In this document: positions 52,469 through 61,530 of the stretch, piece after piece
Layout: the number at the start of each line of letters is the position of its first letter
How positions within the stretch are numbered: position 1 is the stretch's first letter
Source of the DNA: Sphingomonas sp. Root241
GTDB taxonomy: Bacteria > Pseudomonadota > Alphaproteobacteria > Sphingomonadales > Sphingomonadaceae
Reading direction: 5' to 3'
NCBI RefSeq assembly: GCF_001428865.1
Contig: NZ_LMIV01000001.1
Span: 739,776-803,775, forward strand
DNA: 64,000 nt
Notes under the pieces: model-generated
Told to the model about the DNA's origin: nothing
What the model saw: only the letters and a program-made list of their open reading frames with translations
Databases searched by the model: none
Translations under genes and position numbers: made by a program

Positions 52469-53758
52469 ATGCGCATCCTTGCAATCTTGCCAGTCCTTCT
52501 CCTTGCCACGCCGGCTGCGGCGCAGACCCAACCCAGCCCTACGCGGCTCAAGGCCAGCGTCGAGAAGCTCGTCAGCTTCGGCACGCGGCACACGCTATCC
52601 TCGCCCGATCACCCCACGCGCGGCGTCGGCGCGGCGCGGCGCTGGTTCGCGACCGAGCTTTCGCGGATCGGCGAAGGGTGCGGCGGCTGCATCGAGACGG
52701 CGAATCTCGCGCGGACCTTCACCAACGATCGCGCACCGAACGGTGTCGAGGTGGTCGATGTGCTCGGCTTCCAGCCCGGGAGGAATGCCAAGCGCGTCGT
52801 CATCGTGATGGGGCATATCGACAGCCGCGTCAGCGATCCGATGAACGCCACTTCGGACGCGCCCGGCGCCAATGACGATGCCTCGGGCGTGGCTTTGGTG
52901 CTCGAAGCGGCACGGATCCTGTCGAAGGAGAAGTTCGACGCGACGATCGTCTATGCAGCGCTTTCGGGCGAGGAGCAGGGGCTGTTCGGCGGGCAATTGC
53001 TCGCCGAGACCGCGAAGGAGCGCGGCTGGACGGTCAGCGCGGTGCTCAACAACGACATCGTCGGCAATACGATCGGGCAGGATGGCTCGCGGGTTGCGGA
53101 CCGGGTGCGGCTCTTTTCCGAAGGCATCCGTCAGGTCGAGTCGCTCGACGAGCAAATCGCCCGGCGCGCCGATGGCGGCGAGGACGACGGCCCCTCCCGC
53201 GCGCTGGCCAAGGCGGCGGATGGCGTGGCGGGCAAGCTGCCGGGCGGGCTGGACGTCGTGCTGGTGCGCCGGCCGGACCGGTTCGGCCGCGGCGGGGATC
53301 ACACCCCGTTCCTCAAGCTCGGCTATCCGGCGGTGCGCTTCACCGTGGGCGTCGAGAATTACGACGCGCAGCATCAGGACCTGCGCACCGAGAACGGCCG
53401 AATCTATGGCGACACCATCGACCGGATGGACTTCGCCTATCTCGCCAAGGTGACGGCGATCAACGTCGCGACGATCCGCCGGCTCGCCAGCGCGCCCGCG
53501 GCGCCGGCCAGCGTGACGATCGGCGGTGCGCTGGCGAGCGACACCTCGGTCAAATGGGAGCCGGTGCCGGGCGCGTCACGCTATCGTGTCCATTGGCGCC
53601 GTGCAGATGCGCAGGAGTGGCAGCACCATGTCGACGTCGCCGGCGCCGAGACGGTCCTCAAGGGCGTGATCGTCGACGATCACTTCGTCGGCGTCTCGGC
53701 GCTGGCCGCCGACGGCTCCGAAAGCCTGGTGACCTTCGGCGGCCGCGCCCGGCGTTAG
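52469..53758 (+). CDS. M28 family zinc peptidase
   Basis: Secreted aminopeptidase-like enzyme of 429 residues. The signal peptide is ILAILPVLLLATPAAAQ. Metal-binding motifs are in order: GHIDS (H-x-D), GANDDASG (D-D), SGEEQGLFGG (E-E), NNDIVG and GGDHTPFLKLG (final His). A fibronectin-III-like C-terminal domain (about the last 90 residues, WEPVPGASRYRVHWRR) is seen. ATG 52469 is chosen from the signal peptide. It lies just behind the DUF559 repeat unit. Confidence 0.9.
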   Translation: MRILAILPVLLLATPAAAQTQPSPTRLKASVEKLVSFGTRHTLSSPDHPTRGVGAARRWFATELSRIGEGCGGCIETANLARTFTNDRAPNGVEVVDVLGFQPGRNAKRVVIVMGHIDSRVSDPMNATSDAPGANDDASGVALVLEAARILSKEKFDATIVYAALSGEEQGLFGGQLLAETAKERGWTVSAVLNNDIVGNTIGQDGSRVADRVRLFSEGIRQVESLDEQIARRADGGEDDGPSRALAKAADGVAGKLPGGLDVVLVRRPDRFGRGGDHTPFLKLGYPAVRFTVGVENYDAQHQDLRTENGRIYGDTIDRMDFAYLAKVTAINVATIRRLASAPAAPASVTIGGALASDTSVKWEPVPGASRYRVHWRRADAQEWQHHVDVAGAETVLKGVIVDDHFVGVSALAADGSESLVTFGGRARR

Positions 53759-53775
53759 GGCTGGGTCCAAGCTGG

Positions 53776-53918
53776 CTCCCCTCCCTGCAAGGGAGGGGCT
53801 GGGGGTGGGTGCGACCGAAGGGAGCCCATCGACCTGTGTCGACAAAAAGAAAAGGCCGGGCATCGAGCCCGACCTTTTCTAACCCACCCCTGACCCCTCC
53901 CTTGCAGGGAGGGGGAAG
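53776..53918. repeat. Paired REP-type palindromes with G-rich tails
   Basis: Arm 1 (53776-53810, CTCCCCTCCCTGCAAGGGAG...) and arm 2 (53881-53918) are near-perfect reverse complements. The arm-1 tail (53791-53809) contains four runs of three or more guanines, a G-quadruplex motif. A terminator lies between the arms. Confidence 0.8.
53850..53878. terminator. Bidirectional terminator between M28 and RcnB-like genes
   Basis: AAAAGG-C-CGGGC, loop ATCGA, GCCCG-A-CCTTTT: a hairpin with one mismatch and A/T tracts on both sides, suited to both convergent transcripts. Confidence 0.7.
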
Positions 53919-53932
53919 AGTCCAATGTGATA

Positions 53933-54817
53933 TCAGCAGCCGCAGCGCGGCCGGGTCTTGCGCCACAGGCGCTTGGTCGGCGCGCGGCGGTACGACTTGG
54001 TCACATATTCGGTGACGGTGGTGGTTGTGGTCACCGCGCCGGGAATGACCACGACGGTCGTTCCTGCGCCATAATTGCCGACCCATGCGCCATTCTGCCA
54101 CGCCATGCCGTTATAGCCGCCCTGCCAGCCGCTGCAGGTCTGCGCGCAGGGCGGGGCCATCTGCACCACCGGCGGCGGAGCCACCGGCGGTGCATACCCC
54201 CCTGGGTATGGGCCATGGTAACGGCCGGGTTCGTCATGACGGCGAGGCGGCGGCGGCATGTCGTGCGGCGGCGGCGGAGGGCCGTCGTCATAGGCGCCGT
54301 CGTCATAATAATCGTCGGGATCGACCGGCTCGATCCGCGGCGGCGGATAGCCCGCTCCCGCCCGGCTGTCGGCGCGCGCATAGCCGTCGTCCGCGCTCGC
54401 CATGGCGACCGCGCCGCCCCACGAAATGCCGTCGCGCGAATCCCAGACGCCGCCGTCGCGATCGACAAGCACGGCGTCGTCATAATAGCGCACCCACGAA
54501 TAGCCCGGGGGCGGCGCGGCGAGGCCGAAGCTAAGATAGTCGTGGACGCGAAAATCGCCGCCCATCCAATAGCCGGGGAGCCTGTTGCCGCGATGGAGCC
54601 GGCGATAAGAATTCCAGCCGCCCGGCGCGCGATAGCCCGCGTCCCAGCGCCCGTCGCGCATCGTCCAGCGATGCGGATTGGTGCGCATCACCATGGGCGC
54701 CGACGTCCGCGGCATCACGACCCAGCGATCATTCTGCCAGACGCGCTGCGCTGCGGCGGGCGTCGCCCCTGCGACTCCGACGATCACCGTTGCTGCCAAC
54801 CAAGTGCTGCGCACCAT
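53933..54817 (-). CDS. RcnB-like periplasmic protein with proline-rich extension
   Basis: A 294-residue secreted protein (signal peptide with TPAAAQ cleavage). The central part has WNSYRRLHRGNRLPGYWMGGDFRVHDY and PPPGYSWVRYYDDAVLVD, matching the RcnB family (periplasmic, linked to nickel/cobalt homeostasis). The C-terminal part is unusually long for the family: a Pro/Gly-rich segment, a CAQTCSG cysteine pair and a terminal CGC. AAGGAGT lies before ATG 54817. Function beyond the family link is unknown. Confidence 0.75.
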   Translation of the reverse strand: MVRSTWLAATVIVGVAGATPAAAQRVWQNDRWVVMPRTSAPMVMRTNPHRWTMRDGRWDAGYRAPGGWNSYRRLHRGNRLPGYWMGGDFRVHDYLSFGLAAPPPGYSWVRYYDDAVLVDRDGGVWDSRDGISWGGAVAMASADDGYARADSRAGAGYPPPRIEPVDPDDYYDDGAYDDGPPPPPHDMPPPPRRHDEPGRYHGPYPGGYAPPVAPPPVVQMAPPCAQTCSGWQGGYNGMAWQNGAWVGNYGAGTTVVVIPGAVTTTTTVTEYVTKSYRRAPTKRLWRKTRPRCGC

Positions 54818-54932
54818 GCTTACTCCTTCGCGCGAGCGCCCTGTGCCCGCGCTCTGCGAAAGGAGTAACCGTTACGGCGCGCGCACGAAATCGCGGGGGC
54901 GGCTCAAACCTGTCCCAATGCGGGGCAGCGTT

Positions 54933-55418
54933 TCATCCTGAGATTCTGGGGGCGAGAATCCGCATCAGGGCTTCGCAGCCTGCGGCATCGCCCGAGTCGA
55001 AGCGGGCGGGGAGCGGGCTGTCGAGATCGAGCACCCCGAGCAGTTCGCCCTGATGGACGATCGGCACCACCAGTTCCGAACGGCTGGCAGCGTCGCAGGC
55101 GATGTGCCCGGGAAAGGCGTGGACGTCCTCGACGAGCTGGATCTCGCGCGTCGCCGCGGCGGCGCCGCACACGCCCTTGCCGAATGGGATGCGGATGCAG
55201 GCGGCCTTTCCCTGGAACGGGCCGAGCACGAGTTCGCCGCCGACATTCCGGTAGAAGCCGGACCAGTTGAGGTCGGGCAGATATTGCCCGATCAGCGCGG
55301 AGACATTGGCCATGTTGGCGATCGCGTCGGGCTCGTCGACCGTGAGCGAGTCGAGCGCGGCGGCGAGGTCGCGATAGAGTTCGGATTTGCTGCCGGCGGC
55401 GATGTCGAAGGTGAACAT
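54933..55418 (-). CDS. msrC: Free methionine-(R)-sulfoxide reductase (GAF type)
   Basis: A 161-residue GAF-domain enzyme that reduces free methionine-R-sulfoxide using three cysteines. The Cys positions are in ACIRIPFGKGVCG and IACDAASRSELVVP, plus the C-terminal GVLDLDSPLPARF segment. ATG 55418 is chosen because the family sequence starts with MFTFDIAAG. Confidence 0.9.
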   Translation of the reverse strand: MFTFDIAAGSKSELYRDLAAALDSLTVDEPDAIANMANVSALIGQYLPDLNWSGFYRNVGGELVLGPFQGKAACIRIPFGKGVCGAAAATREIQLVEDVHAFPGHIACDAASRSELVVPIVHQGELLGVLDLDSPLPARFDSGDAAGCEALMRILAPRISG

Positions 55419-55462
55419 GGCAGGTATGTAGTCGATCGAGAAGCCTCGGACGAGGGGACGTT

Positions 55463-55597
55463 CCCTCTCCCCTTGTGGGAGAGGGAGGGAGCCGACGCAG
55501 TCGGCAGAAGGGTGAGGGGGAGTGAGACTCACATCCCCCTCATCCTTCCCACTCGCTTCGCGAGTGGGCCCCTTCCTTCTCCCACAAGGGGAGAAGG
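55463..55597. repeat. Paired REP-type palindromes
   Basis: Arm 1 (55463-55520: CCCTCTCCCCTTGTGGGAG then GGGTGAGGGGG) and arm 2 (55535-55597: CCCCCTCATCCTTCCCACTC then TTCTCCCACAAGGGGAGAAGG) are related reverse complements in the gap between arfB and msrC. A further palindrome, CCACTCGCTTCGCGAGTGG, sits in arm 2. Confidence 0.75.
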
Positions 55598-55603
55598 AGC
55601 TTT

Positions 55604-56005
55604 TTAGTCCAGCCGCACCCGGCCGCGCCCGGCCTTCACTTCGCTGCGCCCCTTCTTGGTGTCGACGCGTCGTGCCTTCGCCGCTTTGCTCGGCTTGGTC
55701 TTCACGCGTCGCGCCTGGCGTTCGAGCGCCTTGTCGATCAGCTCGACCACGCGTTCGCGCGCATCGCTGCGGTTGGCGTCCTGTGTCCGGAATTTCCGGG
55801 CGGTGATCACCAGCTCGCCCGCGGCGGTCATCTTGCTGCCGGCCAGCGTCTTGAGCTGTTGATAGGCGTAAGGCGGCAGGCCGAGCGCGAAGACATTGAC
55901 GCGCAGCTGCACCGCGGTGGCGACCTTGTTGACGTTCTGCCCGCCCGGCCCCGAGGCGGCGAGGAACTTCTCCTCGACGATCGCCTCTTCGGGCAGCTCA
56001 GCCAC
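55604..56005 (-). CDS. arfB: Peptidyl-tRNA hydrolase ArfB (ribosome rescue)
   Basis: A 133-residue ribosome-rescue factor. The catalytic GGQ is in SGPGGQNVNKVATAV near the N-terminus; the basic C-terminal tail (QARRVKTKPSKAAKARRVDTKKG) inserts in the mRNA channel. It overlaps the following pseudouridine synthase gene by eight bases. Confidence 0.92.
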   Translation of the reverse strand: MAELPEEAIVEEKFLAASGPGGQNVNKVATAVQLRVNVFALGLPPYAYQQLKTLAGSKMTAAGELVITARKFRTQDANRSDARERVVELIDKALERQARRVKTKPSKAAKARRVDTKKGRSEVKAGRGRVRLD

Positions 56006-56648
56006 GGCCGAAGCCCATATTGTGGAAGCGCACCGGCAGCGGTGCTTCGCCGTGGATGTCGGGCTTGCCTTCGCGCGGGACGGTGAGCTCGGCGGCGTGG
56101 AGCATCACCGCGGGGCCGCCTTTGCCATAGACCGGGTCGCCGAGGATCGGCAGGCCGAGCCCCTCGGCGGCGTGGACGCGGATCTGGTGGGTGCGGCCGG
56201 TTTCGGGGAAGAAAGCGAGCATCGCCTTGCCGCGCGCGCGCTCGACGACTTCCCAGCGCGTACGCGCGGGCTTGCCGCCCGGGTCGCCGGTCATCCGCCA
56301 GCCGGCCTCTTCGGTCGAGACCTTGATCAGCGGCAAGTCGACCTCGCCGCTTTCTTCGGTAGGTTCGCCGTCGAGGATCGCGAGGTAGCGCTTGACCACC
56401 GTGCCGGCCTCGAACGCCTGGCCGAAGCGCTTGTGCGCCTTGGGATTGCGCGCGAGCAACAGGCAGCCGCTGGTGTCGCGGTCGAGCCGGTGGACGGGAA
56501 GCGGCAGGCGCTGGAAGCCGAAGGTGAGCTGGTCGAGCATGTCCTCGAGGCTTTGCGAGCGATCGCGCGGACGATCGACCGGCAGGCCCGCGGGCTTGTC
56601 GATCACGATCGCTTCGCCGTCGATGAAGAGTATGCGGTCCTGGAACAT
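55998..56648 (-). CDS. RluA-family pseudouridine synthase
   Basis: A 216-residue synthase that modifies uridine in rRNA or tRNA. The catalytic Asp is in VHRLDRDTSGCLLLARN, preceded by VIDKPAGLPVD and followed by LPETGRTHQIRVH-type sequence (here FFPETGRTHQIRVHAA). ATG 56648 has GGGCGGGGC directly upstream. It overlaps arfB by eight bases. Confidence 0.9.
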   Translation of the reverse strand: MFQDRILFIDGEAIVIDKPAGLPVDRPRDRSQSLEDMLDQLTFGFQRLPLPVHRLDRDTSGCLLLARNPKAHKRFGQAFEAGTVVKRYLAILDGEPTEESGEVDLPLIKVSTEEAGWRMTGDPGGKPARTRWEVVERARGKAMLAFFPETGRTHQIRVHAAEGLGLPILGDPVYGKGGPAVMLHAAELTVPREGKPDIHGEAPLPVRFHNMGFGRG

Positions 56649-56759
56649 GCCCCGCCCATGCCACCGCGCGGCCGCCGGCGCCAGCGCGGCAATATGATCC
56701 TTTCCGCGCGCGCGGCGTTGGATGGACGATGCCGTCCCGGCAGCGTCGTGAGGGTGCGC

Positions 56760-57554
56760 ATGCGTCTTTCGGCCCTGGCTCTGCTCCTGCTCACGCCCTG
56801 CGCGGCGCATGCCGAGGACCCGACGCCTCCCCCCGTCCCCACGAACGTCATACGCCTCTTCAACCATCTGCCCTATGGCGAGGCGAACCCCGCGGCGCTG
56901 GCGCCGCTGCCCAGCCTGCCGGGCTGCACGCTGGCGCGCGACGCGACCTACGATCTCGAGCGGCTGCTGGCGGCGGCCCGCGGCGAAGGGATCGAGCTGG
57001 GCGCGATATCGTGCTTCCGTTCGATCGAGCACCAGCGCCGCGTCTTCTGCGCCGGGCCGGACAATTGCGACTCGGTCGCCGGCGCCGCGCTTCGGGCGCG
57101 GTTCATCGGCCCGCCGGGACATAGCGAACACGCCACCGGCTACGCGATCGACTTCGTCCAGCGCGACACCACCTGCCGCGCGGTCGAGCAATGCTTCATG
57201 CTCACGCCCGGCGGCAAATGGCTGATGAAGCGCGGGCCGGAATTCGGCTTCGAGCTCTCCTTCCCGGCGGGCAACAAGCAGGGCGTGGCCTGGGAGCCGT
57301 GGCACTGGCGCTGGGTCGGCCGCAGCAGCGACACCGGGCCGCAGGCACAGGCGGCACGCGCGCGTTTCGCGGTGGCGCAGGCGAGCTTCCCGGCGCTCCC
57401 CGCGGTCGCGCGCCCGCAAACGAAGGCGGCGGCCGGAACCGTGGTTCCAGCCGCCGCCGACGCAAGACCGCGCGGGAGGGGGGATTACGCGATCTCGATC
57501 TCGCGGGCAGACGCCGCGATCTTGTTGGCCAGCTCGGCGATGCGGCGGCCCTGA
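56760..57554 (+). CDS. M15-type D-Ala-D-Ala carboxypeptidase
   Basis: A 264-residue secreted peptidase of the VanY/M15 type. A signal peptide ([14 protein letters not shown]) is followed by the zinc-site motifs [14 protein letters not shown] (His and Asp ligands) and [10 protein letters not shown] (catalytic Glu and third His). The C-terminal 60 residues are low-complexity and extend over the end of the convergent wrbA gene by 70 bases. GAGGGT lies five bases before ATG 56760. The last part may be a non-conserved tail. Confidence 0.85.
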   Translation: MRLSALALLLLTPCAAHAEDPTPPPVPTNVIRLFNHLPYGEANPAALAPLPSLPGCTLARDATYDLERLLAAARGEGIELGAISCFRSIEHQRRVFCAGPDNCDSVAGAALRARFIGPPGHSEHATGYAIDFVQRDTTCRAVEQCFMLTPGGKWLMKRGPEFGFELSFPAGNKQGVAWEPWHWRWVGRSSDTGPQAQAARARFAVAQASFPALPAVARPQTKAAAGTVVPAAADARPRGRGDYAISISRADAAILLASSAMRRP

Positions 57555-58111
57555 TAGCGCGCGCCGTCAAGCTCGATCGGGCTCGGCAGGCGGCTGCCAT
57601 CGCCGTCCGAGATCGTCGTCGCGCCATAAGGCGAACCGCCCTTGACCTCCTCGACGCCGTTCTGCCCCTGGAAGCCGTAATCGAGCCCGACGATGGTCAG
57701 GCCGAAATGGAGCAAGTTGGTGATGATCGAGAAGAGCGTCGCTTCCTGGCCGCCATGCTGGGTCGCGGTCGACGTAAAGGCGCCGCCGACCTTGCCGTTG
57801 AGCGCGCCCTGATACCAGATGCCGCCCGCACGATCCCAGAAGCTCGCCATCTGGCTCGCCATCCGGCCGAAGCGCGTCGGCGCGCCGACGATGATGCCGT
57901 CGTAATTGGCCAGCTCGTTGACGTCCTCGAGCACCGGGTGGCTGTGATCGGCGATGAAGCCCGCGGCCTGCGCGACTTCGAAGGGCGCGGTCTCGGGAAC
58001 GCGGCGCACATCGACTTCAGCGCCGGCGCTGCGCGCGCCCTCGGCGACGGCATCGGCCATCGTCGCGAGGTGGCCGTAGGACGAGTAATAGAGGACCAGA
58101 ATCTTGGACAT
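57485..58111 (-). CDS. wrbA: NAD(P)H:quinone oxidoreductase, WrbA type
   Basis: Flavodoxin-like FMN enzyme, 208 residues, which reduces quinones by two electrons. It has [21 protein letters not shown] (FMN phosphate loop), [18 protein letters not shown] and [10 protein letters not shown] motifs typical of WrbA. The 3' end overlaps the convergent M15 peptidase gene by 70 bases. A hairpin (57427-57457) lies within that peptidase gene, just past the wrbA stop. Confidence 0.95.
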   Translation of the reverse strand: MSKILVLYYSSYGHLATMADAVAEGARSAGAEVDVRRVPETAPFEVAQAAGFIADHSHPVLEDVNELANYDGIIVGAPTRFGRMASQMASFWDRAGGIWYQGALNGKVGGAFTSTATQHGGQEATLFSIITNLLHFGLTIVGLDYGFQGQNGVEEVKGGSPYGATTISDGDGSRLPSPIELDGARYQGRRIAELANKIAASAREIEIA

Positions 58112-58123
58112 TGTCTACTCTTT

Positions 58124-58237
58124 CTCCCCTCCCGCATGCGGGAGGGGCCGGGGGTGGGCGCCCGCTATCCGCGAGCCGCAACATTGGGGGAGAGCGTGGG
58201 CCCACCCCCTGCCCCCTCCCGCATGCGGGAGGGGGAG
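58124..58237. repeat. Paired REP-type palindromes with G-quadruplex tails
   Basis: Arm 1 (58124-58159) and arm 2 (58201-58237) are near-perfect reverse complements: CTCCCCTCCCGCATGCGGGA with a G-rich tail. The tail at 58140-58158 has the pattern G3-A-G4-CC-G5-T-G3. The pair fills the gap between wrbA and the pirin gene. Confidence 0.8.
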
Positions 58238-58242
58238 TAGTG

Positions 58243-58941
58243 TTATTCCGCGTCGACCAGCACGATTTCGGCGTCTTCGAGCGCCTTGATCGTCACGGTC
58301 TGGCCGCCCGAGAGCGCCGCACCGTCGCGGGCCTCGAAGCGCTGGCCGTCGATCTCGACCGCGCCGACGGCGGGGACGAGATAGGCGTGCCGCCCGTCGC
58401 CGACTGTGTGCTCGACGCTTTCGCCAGCCTTGAGCGTGGCGCCGAGTACCCGGGCATTGGCCCGGATCGGCAGCGCCTCGTCATCGCCGTCGAAGCCCGA
58501 GGCGAGCGTCACGAACCGGCCCGAACGATCGCCCTTGGGGAAGGGCTTGGCGCCCCAGCTCGGCTGGCCGCCGGCTTCGCGCGGCAGGATCCAGATCTGG
58601 AAGAGCGTCGTGGTCTCGGGCTCGAGATTATATTCGGCGTGGCGGACGCCAGTGCCCGCGCTCATCACCTGGACGTCGCCGGCCCCGGTGCGGCCCTTGT
58701 TGCCCATCGAATCCTGATGGGTGATCGCGCCGGTGCGGACATAGGTGATGATCTCCATGTTCTGGTGCGGATGCGCCGGGAAGCCGCTGTTCGCGGCGAT
58801 CTCGTCGTCGTTCCAGACACGGAGCGAACCCCAGCTGGTGCGCGCCGGATCATAATAATCGGCGAAGCTGAAATGGTGCCGGGCATTGAGCCATCCATGG
58901 TCGGCATGGCCGAGGCTTTCGAAGGAGCGTTTCTCGATCAT
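58243..58941 (-). CDS. Pirin family protein
   Basis: A 232-residue bicupin pirin. The metal-binding histidines are in FPAHPHQNMEII and GVRHAEYN; the first strand is SFESLGHADHGWLNARHHFSFADYYDP. Bacterial pirins include quercetin dioxygenases and regulators of pyruvate dehydrogenase. ATG 58941 has GGGAG upstream. It is divergent from a LysR gene, its probable regulator by position. Confidence 0.92.
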   Translation of the reverse strand: MIEKRSFESLGHADHGWLNARHHFSFADYYDPARTSWGSLRVWNDDEIAANSGFPAHPHQNMEIITYVRTGAITHQDSMGNKGRTGAGDVQVMSAGTGVRHAEYNLEPETTTLFQIWILPREAGGQPSWGAKPFPKGDRSGRFVTLASGFDGDDEALPIRANARVLGATLKAGESVEHTVGDGRHAYLVPAVGAVEIDGQRFEARDGAALSGGQTVTIKALEDAEIVLVDAE

Positions 58942-59031
58942 CGCTGATCTCCCTTGTTTCTTGAAAGCCAAGATAGGGTGCGGGATCATGCGGTAAATGG
59001 AAACGTTGGAAACCGATCGTTTCTGAGTTAT

Positions 59032-59139
59032 AGCCCCTCCCCTTCAGGGGAGGGGTTGGGGTGGGGCGGTGCCTCAAGCCCAAGTCTCGGTGAGACGGAC
59101 AGGCCCCACCCCCAACCCCTCCCCTGAAGGGGAGGGGCT
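59032..59139. repeat. Paired REP-type palindromes with G-quadruplex motifs
   Basis: Arm 1 (59032-59066) and arm 2 (59104-59139) are near-perfect reverse complements. Arm 1 holds GGGGAGGGGTTGGGGTGGGG (59047-59066), a four-tract G4 motif; arm 2 has the mirror on the other strand (59104-59124). The pair occupies the whole promoter space between the divergent pirin and lysR genes. Confidence 0.88.
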
Positions 59140-59150
59140 TAAGGAGGATT

Positions 59151-60065
59151 ATGAAGCTACCGGATTTCGAGGCATGGGCGATCTTCGCCAGCGTGGTCGA
59201 GCATCGCTCGTTCAGCGGCGCGGCGGATGCGCTCGCGGTTTCCAAGGCGACGGTGTCCAAGGCGATCACCCGGCTGGAGGCGCGGCTGGGAACCTCGTTG
59301 TTCCACCGCACCTCGCGACGGCTGACGCTGACCGACAGCGGCCGCGCGCTCGCCGATCACGCCCAGCGCATCCTCTCCGAAGGCCAGACCGCCGAGGAAG
59401 CGGCATTCGAATCCGCCAGTGCGCCGGTGGGGCTGGTGCGCGTCGCGGCGCCGCTGACCTTCGGCATCCGGCATCTCGCGCCGGTGCTCGCCGAATTCAT
59501 GACGCTGCATCCGGGGATCAAGATCGACCTGCGGCTGTCGGACGCGTTCGTCGACATCGTCGGCGAAGGGATCGACGTCGCGATTCGCATCGCCGAGCTG
59601 CCCGATTCTTCGCTGCGCGCGCGGCGGCTGGGGCCCGTCACCGGCCATATCGTCGCCTCGCCCGCCTATTTCGACCGCATGGGGCGCCCGCGCCACCCGG
59701 CCGATCTCGCGACCCATGCCTGCTTCGTCTACACCAACACTGCCAACCCGGAGGTATGGCGTTTCCGCCGCGCCGGCGGCGAGGAAGCGGCAGTGCGGAT
59801 CGACGGACCGATCCGCACCGACAATGGCGACGCGATGTTGCCGGCATTGCGCGCGGGGTTGGGCGTCGCGCGTCTTCCCGATTTCCTGGTCGATGAGGAA
59901 CTGGCCGCGGGCCGGCTGGAATCGGTGCTCGACGATTGGGCCGGCGGCGCCTCGGGTCTGCACCTGATCACACCTCCCGGAACCCTGCGCCCGGCACGGG
60001 TCGAAGCGCTGATCGATTTCCTCAGCGATCGGCTCAAGCGACTCTGCGGCGAAGTGCATTTATGA
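59151..60065 (+). CDS. LysR family transcriptional regulator
   Basis: A 304-residue LysR-type regulator: N-terminal helix-turn-helix (FASVVEHRSFSGAADALAVSKATVSKAITRLE) and a substrate-binding domain (GLVRVAAPLTFGIRHLAPVL, DVAIRIAEL). It resembles the DsdC/GcvA-like group but the effector cannot be read. A strong AAGGAGG Shine-Dalgarno (59141-59147) precedes ATG 59151. It is divergent from the pirin gene with a repeat pair in between. Confidence 0.93.
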   Translation: MKLPDFEAWAIFASVVEHRSFSGAADALAVSKATVSKAITRLEARLGTSLFHRTSRRLTLTDSGRALADHAQRILSEGQTAEEAAFESASAPVGLVRVAAPLTFGIRHLAPVLAEFMTLHPGIKIDLRLSDAFVDIVGEGIDVAIRIAELPDSSLRARRLGPVTGHIVASPAYFDRMGRPRHPADLATHACFVYTNTANPEVWRFRRAGGEEAAVRIDGPIRTDNGDAMLPALRAGLGVARLPDFLVDEELAAGRLESVLDDWAGGASGLHLITPPGTLRPARVEALIDFLSDRLKRLCGEVHL

Positions 60066-60176
60066 CTCGACTCCGAAACGACTTTGAGTCCGCGGTTAGG
60101 TAGATTCCCTACGACTCGTGGAACAAGGCCGGTTAGCCAGAAATTAACCTTTTGCCTTCAGAGGTGCTTAGGTTAA
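60064..60176 (+). promoter_or_regulatory. ctrA promoter region with GANTC cluster and CtrA half-sites
   Basis: Five GANTC methylation sites lie at 60064, 60069, 60086, 60103 and 60113, all within 54 bases. TTAA half-sites for CtrA lie at 60144-60147 and 60173-60176. The first GANTC overlaps the lysR stop codon. CcrM methylation of GANTC controls ctrA in Caulobacter; here the arrangement is denser. Confidence 0.6.
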
Positions 60177-60240
60177 TGAATTGGTCCAACGCGTCGGCCG
60201 AAGGGGCTTGCTACGCGTGCTTGGGACAGGGGAACCGACG

Positions 60241-60954
<714 letters not shown>

Positions 60955-60975
60955 ACCGGCTCATTGGGGGCAAGG

Positions 60976-61006
60976 AAGCCGCGGTCCGAAAGGGCCGCGG
61001 CTTTTT
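60976..61006 (+). terminator. Rho-independent terminator of ctrA
   Basis: AGCCGCGGTCC-GAAA-GGGCCGCGGCT followed by TTTTC; 20 bases after the ctrA stop. Confidence 0.9.
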
Positions 61007-61050
61007 CGTGTTTGGGAGCGGAGGGCGACGACTTCGAGCGCGAAGAACGT

Positions 61051-61530
61051 TCAGCCGTCCAGCCAAGCGGCGAGTCCGTCCAGCGTCTGCTGTCCATATT
61101 CCACTGCGCCGAAGCCGATGACCACCTGGCGTCGTTCGCGGCTCGGATGAAGCTGGCGCATGGTCAGCACCGTCTTGCCGTCGGTCTGCTCATCGAACGT
61201 CACGGTCATGCGGAAACGGTCAGGGTCGTTGGGAACGGGCGTGCCATAGTCCATCACAATCCGCTCGTTGGGTACGATCTCCAGAAAGCGCATGAGGTTG
61301 GGGAAGCGCTGCTCCCGGCCGTCGAACATGCCTACCATGTCGAAGCGCCAGAAGCCGCCTTCGCGTATATCGGCCTCGTCGGTTTCGATCCTGACTCCGG
61401 CCGGACCGTACCACTCGGCCAGCGCCGCGGGATCCATCCAGGCGGCAAAGACCTTGGCGCGCGGATGGTTGAGAAGCCTCACCAGCACGATCTCGCGATC
61501 GAGCGACCAAGTATCAAACGGGTTTTCCAT
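61051..61530 (-). CDS. AHSA1/SRPBCC family protein
   Basis: A 159-residue START-like fold protein with LNHPRAKVFAAWMDPAALAEWYGP and FRFDM-like middle sequence (here GGFWRFDMVGMFDG). These proteins follow ArsR-type regulators in many genomes, as here. ATG 61530 has GGAGGAC upstream. It overlaps the ArsR stop by 17 bases, so translation is coupled. Ligand unknown. Confidence 0.9.
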   Translation of the reverse strand: MENPFDTWSLDREIVLVRLLNHPRAKVFAAWMDPAALAEWYGPAGVRIETDEADIREGGFWRFDMVGMFDGREQRFPNLMRFLEIVPNERIVMDYGTPVPNDPDRFRMTVTFDEQTDGKTVLTMRQLHPSRERRQVVIGFGAVEYGQQTLDGLAAWLDG

